A stretch of DNA of 5,393 nt from Kosmotogaceae bacterium (GTDB taxonomy: Bacteria; Thermotogota; Thermotogae; Petrotogales; Kosmotogaceae), in the NCBI GenBank assembly GCA_003444085.1, contig DLVL01000016.1:618-6010 (forward strand). The letters run 5' to 3'. This document shows positions 5,260-5,393 of this stretch, piece after piece. The notes beneath the pieces were generated by a model that saw only the letters and a program-made list of their open reading frames with translations, had not been told where the DNA came from and did no database searches. A program made the position numbers and the translations under genes. How positions within the stretch are numbered: the first letter of the stretch is position 1; every line of letters begins with the position of its first letter.

Positions 5260-5393
5260 ATGATGAAACGTCTCTTGTTTGTTGTTTTGCTTATGAGCCT
5301 TGTTCTGGGAAGCTGTGTCTTTGTCTTCGATCCGTGGACAAAGGGAACGCGAATCAGCGGGTCTTTGTACTGGTCAGATTTGGCTGTTGCGGT
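5260..5393 (+). CDS. Putative lipoprotein, 5' part only
   Basis: A GAGGGGG ribosome binding site (5250-5256) precedes two adjacent ATGs at 5260 and 5263; the second has the better spacing. The product starts MMKRLLFVVLLMSLVLGSC: a short basic start, a hydrophobic core and a lipobox LGSC with the cysteine at residue 19 counted from the first ATG. Signal peptidase II would cleave before that cysteine and the mature protein would be lipid-anchored at the outer face of the cytoplasmic membrane. Only about 26 mature residues are visible before the window ends (VFVFDPWTKGTRISGSLYW...). They match no family I recognise. Confidence 0.75.
   Translation, partial: MMKRLLFVVLLMSLVLGSCVFVFDPWTKGTRISGSLYWSDLAVA

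Overview
The window looks like an accessory, decaying stretch of a bacterial chromosome of moderate GC (roughly mid-40s per cent by eye). It holds one large intact gene and several broken or truncated ones. The intact gene is a single-gene RND exporter of the SwrC/YerP-like type, read leftwards, with no membrane-fusion or outer-membrane partner in view. This, the AbrB-type regulator, the HEPN/nucleotidyltransferase remnants and the codon use fit an anaerobe such as a Thermotogota (Mesotoga-like), Chloroflexota or Clostridia. This is inference; no marker gene settles the taxonomy.

Layout. Positions 1-65 on the minus strand encode a fragment resembling the catalytic core of an IS630-family transposase, cut by the window edge and preceded by unidentified open frame. 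A bidirectional hairpin terminator (267-296) separates it from the RND efflux gene (312-3323, minus). Just upstream of the RND gene, in the same direction, is a small SpoVT/AbrB-type DNA-binding protein gene (3363-3634) with a frameshift in the middle of its domain. Upstream of that are a plausible promoter and a perfect 9-bp tandem repeat. The regulator and the exporter look like one operon.

From about 3735 to 4130 there is no convincing gene, only remnant-like open frames and three small inverted repeats. Rightward from an extended -10 promoter (4131-4139) lies a HEPN-domain gene whose start region is broken by a perfect 7-bp tandem duplication (4269-4282). Overlapping its end is a well-placed ribosome binding site and ATG (4599) that look like the start of a partner nucleotidyltransferase. 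After about 14 codons that reading frame runs directly into the C-terminal third of an APC-family amino-acid permease, which carries its own one-base frameshift in a T-run (4971-4975) and ends at 5158. The window closes with the start of a lipoprotein gene (5260 onward).

The main story is therefore a HEPN/nucleotidyltransferase pair that has lost its nucleotidyltransferase to a deletion or rearrangement. It sits beside an exporter operon whose regulator is frameshifted while the pump remains intact. Three independent frameshifts in under 2 kb point either to real gene decay or to assembly errors; read-level evidence would separate the two.
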